Assembly: GCF_900099695.1 (NCBI RefSeq)
Contig: NZ_FNCY01000011.1
Location: forward strand, 62,001-126,000
Origin: Propionivibrio dicarboxylicus
Lineage (GTDB): Bacteria > Pseudomonadota > Gammaproteobacteria > Burkholderiales > Rhodocyclaceae
Length of the DNA: 64,000 nt
Direction: 5' to 3'
A model generated the notes under the pieces. It saw nothing but the letters and a program-made list of their open reading frames with translations. It was not told the origin of the DNA and did no database searches. The position numbers were made by a program, and so were the translations under genes. Positions 34,375 through 43,670 of the stretch are shown here, piece by piece (the first letter of the stretch is position 1; the number at the start of each line of letters is the position of its first letter).

Positions 34375-37190
34375 GCCTCGATACGAATCAGCTGCTGCTC
34401 GCGCACGGCAACGAGATCCTGCTGCTGGTCGAACCGGCGAGTCTGGCGATCCTCTCCGCCAACGCCGCCGCCACCCGGCATCTCGGCTACGCGCAGGAGG
34501 CGCTGCTGAAGATGCAGGTCACCGACATCGAGTGCGCGCTGTCCGACGTGTTCTACTGGGAAGACGCGCGCAACGGCATCGCCCCGGAACTCCACGACGC
34601 CGAAGCCTCGTACCTGAAGGCCGACGGCGAGGTGTTGCAGGCGACCAAGACGGTCGTCCGGGCGACCCCCGACTCGACGCTGCTCGTCGTCTGCGCGCTG
34701 CCGGTCGGCAAGCTGCAGCGCACCGAAAAGGAACTCGCCGACCTGAGCGCCCGCCTGCGCGCGACGCTCGAGGCGACGGCCGACGGCATCCTCGTCGAAG
34801 ACCGTTCCGGCGCCATCCTCAACATGAACCGCCGCTTCTCGGAGCTGTGGCAGATCCCGGAAGACCTGTTGCTGGCGCACGACGATGCGGCAATCTTCGA
34901 ATTCATGGCCGGCCGCATGCGCGATCCGGAGGCCTACCGCGCGCGGATCGACGAGATCCGGCCCTATGACGATATCGAGACGGTCGACACCCTGATGCTG
35001 GCCAACGGCGGCGTCCTCGAACGCAAGTCGCGGCCGGCGCGGCACGGCAACCTGATCATCGGGCGCGTTTTCTCGTTCACCGACATCACCGAGCGCAAGG
35101 CCAACGAGTCGCGGCTCAAGCTGGCGGCCAGCGTCTTCACCCATGCCCACGAAGGCATCATCATCACCGACACGCGCAGCTGCATCGTCGAGGTCAACAA
35201 CACTTTCAGCCGGATCACCGGCTATTCACGCGAGGAAGTGCTGGGGCAGAACGTGCGCCTGCTCAAGTCCGGCCGCCAGGATTCGGCGTTCTACACCAAC
35301 CTGTGGCGCGACCTCGTCAAGCTCGGCCACTGGCACGGCGAAGTCTGGAACCGGCGCCGCGACGGCACACTCTACGCCGAAAAACTCAGCATCGCCGCGG
35401 TCAAGAACGTCGACGGCGAGTCCCGCCACTACGTCGCGCTCTTTTCCGACATCACCGAACTCAAGGAACACCAGCACCAGCTCGAACGCATGGCGCACTA
35501 CGACGCGCTGACCGGCATACCGAACCGCGTCCTGCTCGCCGACCGGCTGGAGCAGGCCATTGCCCAGAGCCAACGGCGCAAGCGCAACCTCGCCGTCGTC
35601 TACCTCGATCTCGACGGCTTCAAGGAAGTCAACGACCTGCACGGCCACGAGACCGGCGACCTGCTGCTCATCGCCATCGCCCAGCGACTGCGCGACACGC
35701 TGCGCGAAGGCGACACGCTGGCGCGACTCGGCGGCGACGAATTCGTCGCCGTGCTGACCGACCTCGGCGAGCAGGAAGAATGGACGGGCATCCTCGCGCG
35801 CATGCAGCAGGCGGCGGCGACCCCGGTGAAGATCCGGCAGCACACGCTGCAACTGTCCGCCAGCCTCGGCGTGACGCTCTATCCGCAAAACGGCAGCGAT
35901 GCCGACACCCTTCTCCGTCACGCCGACCAGGCCATGTACCAGGCGAAGCAGGCGGGCAAGAACCGCTATCACCTGTTCGACCCCGAGCGCGACCGGCAGA
36001 CGCAGACGCACCTCGAAACCCGGCGCCAGATCGCCCAGGGGCTGGTGCGGAGCGAATTCGTACTGTTCTACCAGCCGAAGGTCAACATGCGCAGCGGCGA
36101 AATCGCCGGCGCCGAAGCCCTGATCCGCTGGCAACACCCGGAACGCGGACTGATCTCGCCGGGCGAATTCCTGCCGCTGATCGAGGACGACGAGTTGATC
36201 GTCCGCATCGGCGACTGGGTCATGGACACGGCCTTGCGCCAGATGTCCGAATGGCGATCGCAGGGACTGAGCCTGCCGGTCAGCGTCAATATCGCCGCCC
36301 TGCATCTGCAGCAGGAGGATTTTCTCCAGCGCCTGCAGGCCAAGCTCGAAACCCACGCCGACGTGCCGGCCGACAATCTCGAACTCGAGGTCGTCGAGAC
36401 CGCTGCGCTCGAAGGCGTCTCGAGGATCTCGCGCCTGATCGAGGACTGCCGGTCGCTCGGCGTGCGCTTCTCGCTCGACGACTTCGGCACCGGCTACTCG
36501 TCGCTCACCTATCTGCGCCGCCTGCCGGCCAGTGTGCTCAAGATCGACCAGAGCTTCGTCCGCGACATGCTCTGGGATTCCGAGGATATGGCCATCGTCG
36601 AAGGCGTCATCGGCCTCGCCGCGGCGTTCCGGCGCACGGTGATCGGCGAAGGCGTCGAAACGGCCGAACACGGCGAACTGCTGCTCCGCCTCGGCTGCGA
36701 CCTCGCCCAGGGCTACGGCATCGCCCGCCCGATGCCGGCAAACGACATCCCCGCCTGGGCGGCGACCTGGAAACCCGAACCCAGCTGGAGCGCCTGTCGC
36801 AATCTTGCCGCCACGCGCGACGATCTGCCGCTGACCTATGCCGAAGTGGAACTGCGCCACTGGGTCAAATGCGTCGAATCGTGCTTCGTCGCCAGCAGCG
36901 TCGCGACCGTCGCCGACCTCTGCGAGTACCGCTTCGGGCAGTGGTACCACGGCGACGGACAGACGCACTACGGACGTCTGCCGGCGTTCGCCGCGCTCGG
37001 CCCGCTGCACGCGTCGATGCATGCGCTCGGTCTGGAACTGACCGAATTGTGGGCGAATGGCCAGACCGAACTGGCACGCGGCCGGCTGAGCGAACTGCAT
37101 GCGCTGCGCGACGAGGTGACGCGGCACCTGCACGCGCTTCAGGAAGAATGCATCGAGGCGCGCCAGGTCCTTCGCTTTCCGTTGTTCTGA
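34371..37190 (+). CDS. PAS-GGDEF-EAL protein with C-terminal CZB zinc-binding domain
   Basis: This 939-residue cytosolic protein has PAS-like domains at about 10-115, 125-240 and 250-370. A diguanylate cyclase domain follows, with the intact RLGGDEFVAVL motif near 450, and then an EAL phosphodiesterase domain with AGAEALIRWQHP and DDFGTGYSSLTYLRRLPAS. The last 130 residues are a chemoreceptor zinc-binding (CZB) domain: LRHWVKCVESCFV, CEYRFGQWYHGDGQTHYG and LGPLHASMHALGLEL supply the His/Cys set. Zinc or an oxidant could thus tune cyclic-di-GMP turnover. CZB is usually attached to chemoreceptors or to simple cyclases; its place after EAL is less common. It is coupled to the preceding HD-GYP gene. 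Confidence 0.9.
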   Translation: MSLDTNQLLLAHGNEILLLVEPASLAILSANAAATRHLGYAQEALLKMQVTDIECALSDVFYWEDARNGIAPELHDAEASYLKADGEVLQATKTVVRATPDSTLLVVCALPVGKLQRTEKELADLSARLRATLEATADGILVEDRSGAILNMNRRFSELWQIPEDLLLAHDDAAIFEFMAGRMRDPEAYRARIDEIRPYDDIETVDTLMLANGGVLERKSRPARHGNLIIGRVFSFTDITERKANESRLKLAASVFTHAHEGIIITDTRSCIVEVNNTFSRITGYSREEVLGQNVRLLKSGRQDSAFYTNLWRDLVKLGHWHGEVWNRRRDGTLYAEKLSIAAVKNVDGESRHYVALFSDITELKEHQHQLERMAHYDALTGIPNRVLLADRLEQAIAQSQRRKRNLAVVYLDLDGFKEVNDLHGHETGDLLLIAIAQRLRDTLREGDTLARLGGDEFVAVLTDLGEQEEWTGILARMQQAAATPVKIRQHTLQLSASLGVTLYPQNGSDADTLLRHADQAMYQAKQAGKNRYHLFDPERDRQTQTHLETRRQIAQGLVRSEFVLFYQPKVNMRSGEIAGAEALIRWQHPERGLISPGEFLPLIEDDELIVRIGDWVMDTALRQMSEWRSQGLSLPVSVNIAALHLQQEDFLQRLQAKLETHADVPADNLELEVVETAALEGVSRISRLIEDCRSLGVRFSLDDFGTGYSSLTYLRRLPASVLKIDQSFVRDMLWDSEDMAIVEGVIGLAAAFRRTVIGEGVETAEHGELLLRLGCDLAQGYGIARPMPANDIPAWAATWKPEPSWSACRNLAATRDDLPLTYAEVELRHWVKCVESCFVASSVATVADLCEYRFGQWYHGDGQTHYGRLPAFAALGPLHASMHALGLELTELWANGQTELARGRLSELHALRDEVTRHLHALQEECIEARQVLRFPLF

Positions 37191-37330
37191 TCCCGCGCCC
37201 GCCCTTCGCCATGGCGCTGCCCGCCGTGGCGGATGCAGGCATCCGGACGCACGGCGATCCCGTCGCGATCCTGCAAGTCGGTCGTTCCCAGGATAGGGAC
37301 ATCGGCGGCCACGAGATCTTCCTTTTCAGC

Positions 37331-38956
37331 TCATAGACGATAGGCGGCGACGATCCGCCGCATTTCCGAGGCCACCTGATCGAGATCGCCGGCCACCTGC
37401 GCACTGTTCTCCGCGGCGGCGTTGCTCTCCTCCGACATCTGCGCAACCCGCTCGACCTGCTGCGCGATTCCGGTCATCGCACTGGCCTGCTCGCGAATCG
37501 CCGTCGAAATCTCCTCGACCATCTCGACCGTGGCGCGACTGCCGGCACCGATCCTCTGGATGGCGTCGCTCGCCTTCTGCGCCGATTCGACGCCGTTGCT
37601 CACCTCGCCGACGATCTGCTGCATGCTGACGACGGCGTCGGTGGCGCCCGTCCGCATCGCTGCGATCGTCGCGGCGATTTCATGCGTCGAACTCGCCGTG
37701 CGCTCCGCCAGTTGGCGCACCTCGTCGGCAACGACGGCAAACCCTCGGCCCTGCTCGCCGGCCCGCGCCGCTTCGATCGCCGCGTTCAGCGCGAGCAGGT
37801 TGGTCTGGTCTGCGACCTCCTTGATGACCGCCACGACGCTGGCGATCTGCTGTCCATGCTGTTCGAGTTCGCGGATCTTCTCTGCGGCAGAGCGAACGGT
37901 CGCCGAAATATTGTGGATGTCATTGACCGTGGCGCCAATGATCGCCTCGCCCGAAGCGGCCAGGCGGCCCGACTCGGCGGAGAGACGATCGCTCTCCTGC
38001 GCCTGGTTGCCGACATGGCTGATGCTGACCGTCATCTCTTCGACGGTCGCCGCCATCGTCGACGCCGCTTCGCTTTGATGCTGCGAGGCGATGGCCACTT
38101 GCTTCGACGTCGTCGCCAGTTCACCGGCCGAATGCGCGACATGTTCGGTGCGCGTCATGATCGTCTTGAGGCTGTCCTGGAGCTTGCCGAGCAATCGATT
38201 GAGCGCTTCCCCGGCAATTCCGATTTCGTCCTTGCGCGCAATCTCGACGCGTTGTGTGAAGTCCAGTGTCGACTCGACCAGCGCGACGCGATCGCGGATA
38301 TGGTTGAGCGAGCCACGGATAATCGAATACATGACGAATCCGATACCGCCGACGAAGAGCGCGGCAAGCGCGATCATCACGGCGATCTGCAGTTTCTTCG
38401 TGGCGACGGTCTCGCCGACCTCGTTGGCATAGCCGACCGCCATGGTGTCGTTGAAAACCACATGCTTGTCGAATCCCTGCTGCAGGTTCAGGGCGATCGG
38501 CCGCATGGTCACGCGCAACAATTCGGTCGCCTTGGCGGTGTCGTTCTGTCGCGACACTGGCCGCAGATCCCGCCAGAACAGCGCTTTGTAGGCCTGGAAA
38601 TCGCGGACCTCGGCCTCGAACAGCTTCCTGTCTTCCTCATTGACCAGCAGCTTTTCGTAGGCTTTCAGATTTTCCTCGACGCGCGCTTCCAACTCCCGGC
38701 AACGTTGTTCGATCGCATCCATGTCAGCGTCGCCCGTGCTAAGCACATGGGCATACGCATTGACGCGAAAACTCTGGAACGCTGCGCGCGCAGCATTCAG
38801 CACCTTGATGCTGGCGAGACTGTCGTCGCGAATGTTGGCGATGCCGCTTTCCGCCTTGTTGGCGGCGGACAGGCCAGTTGCACCGACCATAATCAGCGCG
38901 ATGATCGAACACGCAATCAGCACGATCAGGCGCAGGGAAATGGAAACGTTTTTCAT
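37331..38956 (-). CDS. methyl-accepting chemotaxis protein
   Basis: This 541-residue receptor has a membrane helix at 8-30, a periplasmic four-helix-bundle sensor (about 31-190) and a second helix at 190-212. A HAMP linker and the long cytoplasmic signalling coiled coil follow. The conserved hairpin tip is seen as [20 protein letters not shown] then [20 protein letters not shown]. There is no CheR-tethering pentapeptide at the C-terminus (ends RRIVAAYRL). It is convergent with the CZB-containing protein and divergent from the small regulator at 39075. Its ligand is unknown. Confidence 0.93.
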   Translation of the reverse strand: MKNVSISLRLIVLIACSIIALIMVGATGLSAANKAESGIANIRDDSLASIKVLNAARAAFQSFRVNAYAHVLSTGDADMDAIEQRCRELEARVEENLKAYEKLLVNEEDRKLFEAEVRDFQAYKALFWRDLRPVSRQNDTAKATELLRVTMRPIALNLQQGFDKHVVFNDTMAVGYANEVGETVATKKLQIAVMIALAALFVGGIGFVMYSIIRGSLNHIRDRVALVESTLDFTQRVEIARKDEIGIAGEALNRLLGKLQDSLKTIMTRTEHVAHSAGELATTSKQVAIASQHQSEAASTMAATVEEMTVSISHVGNQAQESDRLSAESGRLAASGEAIIGATVNDIHNISATVRSAAEKIRELEQHGQQIASVVAVIKEVADQTNLLALNAAIEAARAGEQGRGFAVVADEVRQLAERTASSTHEIAATIAAMRTGATDAVVSMQQIVGEVSNGVESAQKASDAIQRIGAGSRATVEMVEEISTAIREQASAMTGIAQQVERVAQMSEESNAAAENSAQVAGDLDQVASEMRRIVAAYRL

Positions 38957-39039
38957 TTTTTTGGGGAGCGAGTCCCGTGTAGTTGTCCGACGGAGCTGGC
39001 GGAATCTACTGCATGGAAGTACACTCGCTCAAACATTTT

Positions 39040-39056
39040 GTGCCCATTTTGGGCAC
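39040..39056. promoter_or_regulatory. palindromic operator candidate 1 (GTGCCCA-TTT-TGGGCAC)
   Basis: A perfect 7+3+7 inverted repeat 18 bases upstream of the ATG of the DNA-binding protein at 39075, and in the gap shared with the divergent chemoreceptor gene. A second, nearly identical palindrome lies at 39721-39736 after the same gene. Position suggests autoregulation. Confidence 0.6.
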
Positions 39057-39074
39057 TTCACGGAAGAACACTCC

Positions 39075-39578
39075 ATGGCCACCCCCAAGACACCCCGATC
39101 CATCAGCCGCGACACGGCACTCGATCGGCGACGCCATGCGGAGAACGAACTGCAGTTTGCCGTGATTCTCGGGCAGTACCACGTCAGACATGCGCGGATG
39201 CTTTACACCCTTTATGACGGCGATCTTCTTCTGCCGATGATTCTCGGGGAAATCGCCTTCCGGAATGTCTCGGGCGTCATCGGCGAGCACGAGTCTTACG
39301 CGCAAGGAATCGAGGAGGAATTGGACGCTTTGCATTCGCCGGGCAGCCTCAAGCCGTGCAACGCCTCGTCGATTGCCCTATCCACGGGCATTCCCAGGGA
39401 AACGGTTCGTCGCAAGCTGGCGATTCTGGAACGGGACGGACATATCAGGAGGGAAGACGACGGCTTCGTGTTAACGAACAAACCTCGGACAAAAACCCTT
39501 CCGGAAGTCGGCTACAAGGACTTCATCGACTTCATGCACACCCACGAAAGAATCGCGAAGATTCTCTTGCGCAGCTGA
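39075..39578 (+). CDS. putative winged-helix DNA-binding regulator
   Basis: This 167-residue protein has a probable DNA-binding winged helix in its second half (about 95-145): PCNASSIALSTGIPRETVRR followed by KLAILERDGHIRREDDGFVL, the IclR/GntR-like arrangement of recognition helix and wing. The first half (LQFAVILGQYHVRHARMLYT) is helical and not recognised. ATG 39075 was chosen over the longer frame, which runs through the divergent promoter region. Two copies of the palindrome GCCCATTTTGGGC flank the gene, so it likely controls itself and perhaps the chemoreceptor and the FliL-like gene. Family assignment is tentative. Confidence 0.75.
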   Translation: MATPKTPRSISRDTALDRRRHAENELQFAVILGQYHVRHARMLYTLYDGDLLLPMILGEIAFRNVSGVIGEHESYAQGIEEELDALHSPGSLKPCNASSIALSTGIPRETVRRKLAILERDGHIRREDDGFVLTNKPRTKTLPEVGYKDFIDFMHTHERIAKILLRS

Positions 39579-39720
39579 ACGACGCATGCGGGAACTGACC
39601 GGAATGCCGATTGCCGGGTGCTCGCCGATCGGCTGAAGCGGCTGCCGCCACGATTCCGTTCGCGTCGCCGCGTCGTGGCCTCGACAAGGCAAAAACTGCC
39701 CTTCCACGCCCCATCATGAC

Positions 39721-39736
39721 CGCCCATTTTGGGCAC
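39721..39736. promoter_or_regulatory. palindromic operator candidate 2 (GCCCATTTTGGGC)
   Basis: CGCCCATTTTGGGCAC repeats 15 of the 16 corresponding bases of the site at 39040-39056. It lies 143 bases after the regulator stop and 121 before the FliL-like gene, in a 278-base gap that otherwise holds nothing recognisable. Confidence 0.55.
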
Positions 39737-39856
39737 TGCGACACGCCTGTTCGCGATTCCGTCTCACTATAATCAGTCGGCATCGAGGCAATCGGCGCAT
39801 TGGCAACATGCCGAAAGCCTCGCCTCTTCCGAACGTGCGACGCTACCGAATCTTCC

Positions 39857-40285
39857 ATGAGCGCGTATTGCCCCCCTCTCCGGCGTTTCATCCTGGCGCG
39901 TCTGCCGCATCTTGTCGCGTTCGTCCTGCTCGCCTGCGCCCTTCCGTCGTGGGCATCCGATAAAACGGCCGTCGTCAAACCGCCCGAACCGATGGAGTTC
40001 CTGGTCAACATCAAGAGGGACGACTATCGCAGGGGCATCTTGCGGATCGCCATCGTCCTGGAGTATGCCGACAGTCGCCTGGCCGCGCATTTCCTGCGCT
40101 TCAAGCCGAAGCTGATGCACCAGATCCTGCTCGTCCTCAGCGAACAGGCATCGGAGGTGTTGCTGTCGAACAAGGGCAAGATCGAGCTGAAGCGGCAGAT
40201 CGTCAAGGAAATCAATCAGGCCTTTCGCGAGACCGAGCCGTCGGCCGTCAAGGATGCGCTGATCACGGATTTCTTCGTTCAATAA
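39857..40285 (+). CDS. FliL-like protein, orphan
   Basis: This 142-residue protein matches the FliL family (flagellar basal-body associated, stator-linked) in LVNIKRDDYRRGILRIAIVL and KPKLMHQILLVLSEQASEVL, then LSNKGKIELKRQIVKEINQA. Its N-terminus (RFILARLPHLVAFVLLACAL then PSWASDK) ends in a plausible signal-peptidase site, whereas classical FliL keeps an uncleaved anchor. No other flagellar gene is near. The neighbourhood of a chemoreceptor, cyclic-di-GMP enzymes and a regulator with an operator upstream hints at a motility or surface role. ATG 39857 was picked as the start directly before the hydrophobic stretch. Confidence 0.75.
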   Translation: MSAYCPPLRRFILARLPHLVAFVLLACALPSWASDKTAVVKPPEPMEFLVNIKRDDYRRGILRIAIVLEYADSRLAAHFLRFKPKLMHQILLVLSEQASEVLLSNKGKIELKRQIVKEINQAFRETEPSAVKDALITDFFVQ

Positions 40286-40349
40286 TCGCTCGCCTGTCGC
40301 TGCGTGACACGCGCCGGCGGTGCAAAACCCGTGGCGCTGACGGGCGGTA

Positions 40350-40970
40350 TCACGCGCGCGCCGCGCCGTACCCGGCCATGAAGACGTCGACGGCGCGAGC
40401 AGTAACGGCCTTGATCTGCGCGTCATCGACGTCGCCCAACTGATGGTGGAGGAAGGGCTCGAGCAATTCCGCTTCCAGCAATCCGATGAAATGCCGGGTT
40501 GCCACCAGCGGGTCGGCGCGCCGCAGACGGCCGTCCGACATGGCGCCGTCCATGAACGCCGACATCAGCGTCTGGCTGCGCAGCACGCCGCGCTCATACA
40601 CGAGCCGCCCCAAGTCCGAACGCTTCGATTCGGCGATCGCCAGGTGCCGCTCGGCGCGAATGCGGGGAGAATAGATGAAGCCGAGCAGGCGCTCGCCGAA
40701 ACGGCGCAGCGATGCGGCAATATCGTCGGTCGACTCGGCCAGCGCATGGTGGATGACGATGAATTCGGCCTCGGTCGATTGAAACATGACCTCGGAAAAC
40801 AGTTCTTCCTTGGACGCGAAATAATTGTAGATCGTCGCCTTCGAGCCCCCGACCCGGGCGCAGATCTCGGACATCGACGTCCGCGCGAATCCCAGTTCCT
40901 GAAATGTTTTTGCCGCGACATCCAGAATCGCCTGGCGCTTCGCCTCGGTCCTCACACGCATCGCTGACAC
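40350..40970 (-). CDS. TetR family transcriptional regulator
   Basis: This 206-residue repressor has an N-terminal TetR helix-turn-helix (residues 8-55: AILDVAAKTFQELGFARTSM, then EICARVGGSKATIYNYFASK) and an all-helical ligand domain. It is divergent from the NodT/EmrA/EmrB efflux operon, and three ACCG-type inverted repeats lie in the shared 97-base promoter, one between the -35 and -10 boxes of the efflux promoter. It almost certainly represses the operon and itself until a toxic compound binds. The inducer is unknown. Confidence 0.92.
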   Translation of the reverse strand: MSAMRVRTEAKRQAILDVAAKTFQELGFARTSMSEICARVGGSKATIYNYFASKEELFSEVMFQSTEAEFIVIHHALAESTDDIAASLRRFGERLLGFIYSPRIRAERHLAIAESKRSDLGRLVYERGVLRSQTLMSAFMDGAMSDGRLRRADPLVATRHFIGLLEAELLEPFLHHQLGDVDDAQIKAVTARAVDVFMAGYGAARA

Positions 40971-40984
40971 CTTTCAAAAAATGT

Positions 40985-41040
40985 ACCGAACGGTTCAATT
41001 TTACACCGAGTCGGTTATAATCGATTCTGTACCGTAACGT
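40985..41040. promoter_or_regulatory. efflux operon promoter with three TetR operator candidates
   Basis: A perfect -10 TATAAT (41016-41021) has TTCAAT (40994-40999) as -35, spacing 16. Operators: ACCGAACGGT (40985-40994, touching the -35), the perfect ACCGAGTCGGT (41005-41015, in the spacer) and ACCGTAACGT (41031-41040, just after the start point). This spacing gives a repressor complete control of transcription. Confidence 0.7.
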
Positions 41041-41067
41041 TTAGTACAGTTTAGAAAGTGAGTTTGC

Positions 41068-42516
41068 ATGAGCAAGAACAGACCTCCCCGCCGACCTGCG
41101 CCGTGTTCGCTGGCGCTGGCCCTGGCATCGATCGTCGGCCTCGCCGGCTGCGCCCAGTTGCCGTCGCTCGACCTGGCCAAGACGCTGAAACCCGCGTCCG
41201 GTTACGAAACCAGCAGCGCCTTCGCTGCCCCCGCCGCCGCCTGGCCAGCCGATCGCTGGTGGACCGCCTATGGCGACGCGCAGCTTGACGCGCTCATCGA
41301 CGAGGCGCTGCGCGATTCGCCCGACATGGCGGCGGCCACGGCGCGCCTGCGCCGGGCCGAAGCCGGTGCGCAAGTCGCCGGATCGCCCCTGTTGCCACAG
41401 GTCGGCGTCAACGTGTCGGCCAGCGAGCAGAAGCAGAGTTACAACTACCTGATGCCGCGTTCGGCGCTGCCCGACGGCTGGAACGACTACGGCCAGGCGA
41501 CGCTCAACCTCGGCTGGGAAATCGATTTCTGGGGCAAGCACCGGGCCGGCCTCGCCGCCGCCACCTCACAGATCGAAGCCAGCCGGGCCGAGCTGGCGCA
41601 AGCCAGGCTGAGCCTGGCCGTGGCCATCGCCACGAACTATGCCGAACTGGCCCAGCGCTTTGCCGTCCGCGACACCGCGCGCCGCTCGGTCGAGATCCGT
41701 CGCAAGACGGCGGAACTGTTCGACCAGCGTTTCGCCAATGGTCTGGAAACCCGCGGCAGCTTCAACGAGGCGAGCGCCCGGCTGGCGGTTGCCGAGGGCG
41801 AAGTGCTGGCCCTCGACGAGCAGATCGACCTGCAGCGCCACCGTCTGGCCGCGCTGCTCGGCGCCGGTCCCGACCGGGGCTTGCGCATCGAGCGCCCGAC
41901 GATCCGCCTGGACGGCGCCTTCGGCCTGCCGCCGGAACTCGCCGCCGACCTGCTCGGACGCCGTCCCGACATCGTCGCCGCGCGTCTCATGGCTGAAGCC
42001 CAGGCGCGCCGCATCGAGCAGAAGAAGGCCGAGTTCTACCCCAACGTCAACCTGTCGGCGATGATCGGGTTGCAATCGCTCGGGCTCAACCAGTTGCACG
42101 ATGGCGGCTCGAAATTCGGCTCGGCCGGCCCGGCGATCTCGCTGCCGATCTTTACCGGCGGCCGCTTGAGCGGCGAGTTGCGCGACGCGTCGGCCGCCTA
42201 TGACGAAGCTGTCGCCACCTACGACCGCACGGTCGCCCAGGCCCTGCAGGACGTCGCCAGTGCCGGGCTGAGCCAGAAAGCGCTGAGCGCGCAGTTGCAA
42301 AAGAGCCGGACCGCCGTCGAGGCGGCCGGGGACGCGCACCGCGTCGCGCGCAACCGTTACGAAGGCGGCCTCGCCAACTATCTCGAAGTGCTGTCGGCCG
42401 AAGACCTGCTTCTCGGCAACCAGCGCGCGCTCGCCGTGCTCCAGTCCCGCGCCTTCGTGCTCGACGTCGCGCTCAAGCGCGCGCTCGGCGGCGGCTATCA
42501 CATCGACTCCCTCTAA
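41068..42516 (+). CDS. NodT/OprM family outer membrane efflux lipoprotein
   Basis: This 482-residue outer membrane channel has a lipoprotein signal with lipobox LAGC (Cys28). Two outer membrane efflux protein repeats follow, the first including RWWTAYGDAQLDALIDEALR and LNLGWEIDFWGKHRAGLAAA and the second LGRRPDIVAARLMAEAQARR and GPAISLPIFTGGRLSG. It forms the exit duct for the EmrA/EmrB pair encoded next. Length is typical. It is the first gene of the TetR-controlled operon. Confidence 0.92.
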   Translation: MSKNRPPRRPAPCSLALALASIVGLAGCAQLPSLDLAKTLKPASGYETSSAFAAPAAAWPADRWWTAYGDAQLDALIDEALRDSPDMAAATARLRRAEAGAQVAGSPLLPQVGVNVSASEQKQSYNYLMPRSALPDGWNDYGQATLNLGWEIDFWGKHRAGLAAATSQIEASRAELAQARLSLAVAIATNYAELAQRFAVRDTARRSVEIRRKTAELFDQRFANGLETRGSFNEASARLAVAEGEVLALDEQIDLQRHRLAALLGAGPDRGLRIERPTIRLDGAFGLPPELAADLLGRRPDIVAARLMAEAQARRIEQKKAEFYPNVNLSAMIGLQSLGLNQLHDGGSKFGSAGPAISLPIFTGGRLSGELRDASAAYDEAVATYDRTVAQALQDVASAGLSQKALSAQLQKSRTAVEAAGDAHRVARNRYEGGLANYLEVLSAEDLLLGNQRALAVLQSRAFVLDVALKRALGGGYHIDSL

Positions 42517-42534
42517 TTCCACAAGGACCGCTCC

Positions 42535-43656
42535 ATGTCTGAGAACACCCTCCAACTTTCCCCGACCTCGCGCCGCAAGACCCTGCTCGGCGCCCTCGCC
42601 GGTGGCGTCGGCCTGGTCGCCGTCGCAAGCGGTGCGTACTGGTTCTTCTACGGCGCGCATTTCGTCTCGACCGACAACGCCTATGCCGCCGTCGAGGTCG
42701 CGCAGGTGACACCGTCGGTCGGCGGCACCATCAGCGAAGTGCTGGTCACCGACACGCAAGCGGTCAAGCAGGGCGACATCCTCGTCCGCATCGACCCGAC
42801 CGATGCGACGCTGGCCCTCGCCCAAGCCGAAGCTGACCTCGCCCGCGCCGTCCGCCGCGTCAAGGGCTTTGTCGCCAACGACGGCAGCCTGGCGGCGCAG
42901 ATCGCCGCGCGGGAAGCCGACGAAAAGCGCGCCGCCGCCGCGCTGAGCGCCGCCGAAGCCGACTTTGAACGCGCCCGGATCGATCTCGACCGGCGCCAGG
43001 CGCTGGCAGCCTCCGGCTCGGTCTCCGGCGACGAACTGACGCGCGCGACCAATGCCTTCGCCGCGGCCCAGGCGAATCTCGACGCCAGTCGCGCCGTCGC
43101 GGCCCAGGCCAAGGCCAACCGCAGCACCGCGCTCAGCTCGCGCGAAGCCAACGCCGTCCTGATCGCCAACGCCACCGAAGAAACCAATCCGGAAGTCACC
43201 CTCGCCCGCGCCCGCCGCGACCAGGCCGCCGTCGACCTCGAACGCACCGTCGTGCGCGCCCCGGTCGACGGCATCGTCGCCAAGCGCACGGTCCAGCTCG
43301 GTCAGCGCGTGCAGGCGGGCATGCCGCTGCTGGCGGTCGTGCCGGTCCAGGAAATGCACGTCGACGCCAACTTCAAGGAGGTTCAGCTCGAAAACGTCCA
43401 CCCCGGCCAGCCAGTCAAGCTGCATGCCGACCTCTACGGCGGCGGCGTCACCTACCACGGCATCGTCGAGGGCTTTTCCGGCGGCTCCGGCGCTGCCTTC
43501 TCCGCCATTCCGGCGCAGAACGCCACCGGCAACTGGATCAAGGTCGTCCAGCGTCTGCCGGTGCGCATCAAGCTCGATCCGGGCGAAATCGCCACGCATC
43601 CGCTCAAGGTCGGACTGTCGATGACGGCCGAGATCGACACCCGCAAGCTGAACTGA
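42535..43656 (+). CDS. emrA: membrane fusion protein, HlyD/EmrA family
   Basis: This 373-residue adaptor has one membrane helix (about 20-40: LLGALAGGVGLVAVASGAYW). A split lipoyl domain surrounds a helical hairpin rich in Ala (residues about 90-210), starting VSTDNAYAAVEVAQVTPSVG, with the second half at TVVRAPVDGIVAKRTVQLGQ. It bridges the inner membrane EmrB pump and the NodT-type outer membrane protein. ATG 42535 follows AAGGACC 18 bases after the previous gene. Assignment to the EmrA group follows from the MFS partner. Confidence 0.9.
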   Translation: MSENTLQLSPTSRRKTLLGALAGGVGLVAVASGAYWFFYGAHFVSTDNAYAAVEVAQVTPSVGGTISEVLVTDTQAVKQGDILVRIDPTDATLALAQAEADLARAVRRVKGFVANDGSLAAQIAAREADEKRAAAALSAAEADFERARIDLDRRQALAASGSVSGDELTRATNAFAAAQANLDASRAVAAQAKANRSTALSSREANAVLIANATEETNPEVTLARARRDQAAVDLERTVVRAPVDGIVAKRTVQLGQRVQAGMPLLAVVPVQEMHVDANFKEVQLENVHPGQPVKLHADLYGGGVTYHGIVEGFSGGSGAAFSAIPAQNATGNWIKVVQRLPVRIKLDPGEIATHPLKVGLSMTAEIDTRKLN

Positions 43657-43670
43657 GCGGAGACGCCCCG

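Noticed and set aside
35226-37133. Long minus-strand frame opposite the GGDEF-EAL gene
   Set aside because: Its sequence is low-complexity and Arg/Asp/Gln-rich with no domain, and the plus strand has intact GGDEF and EAL motifs.
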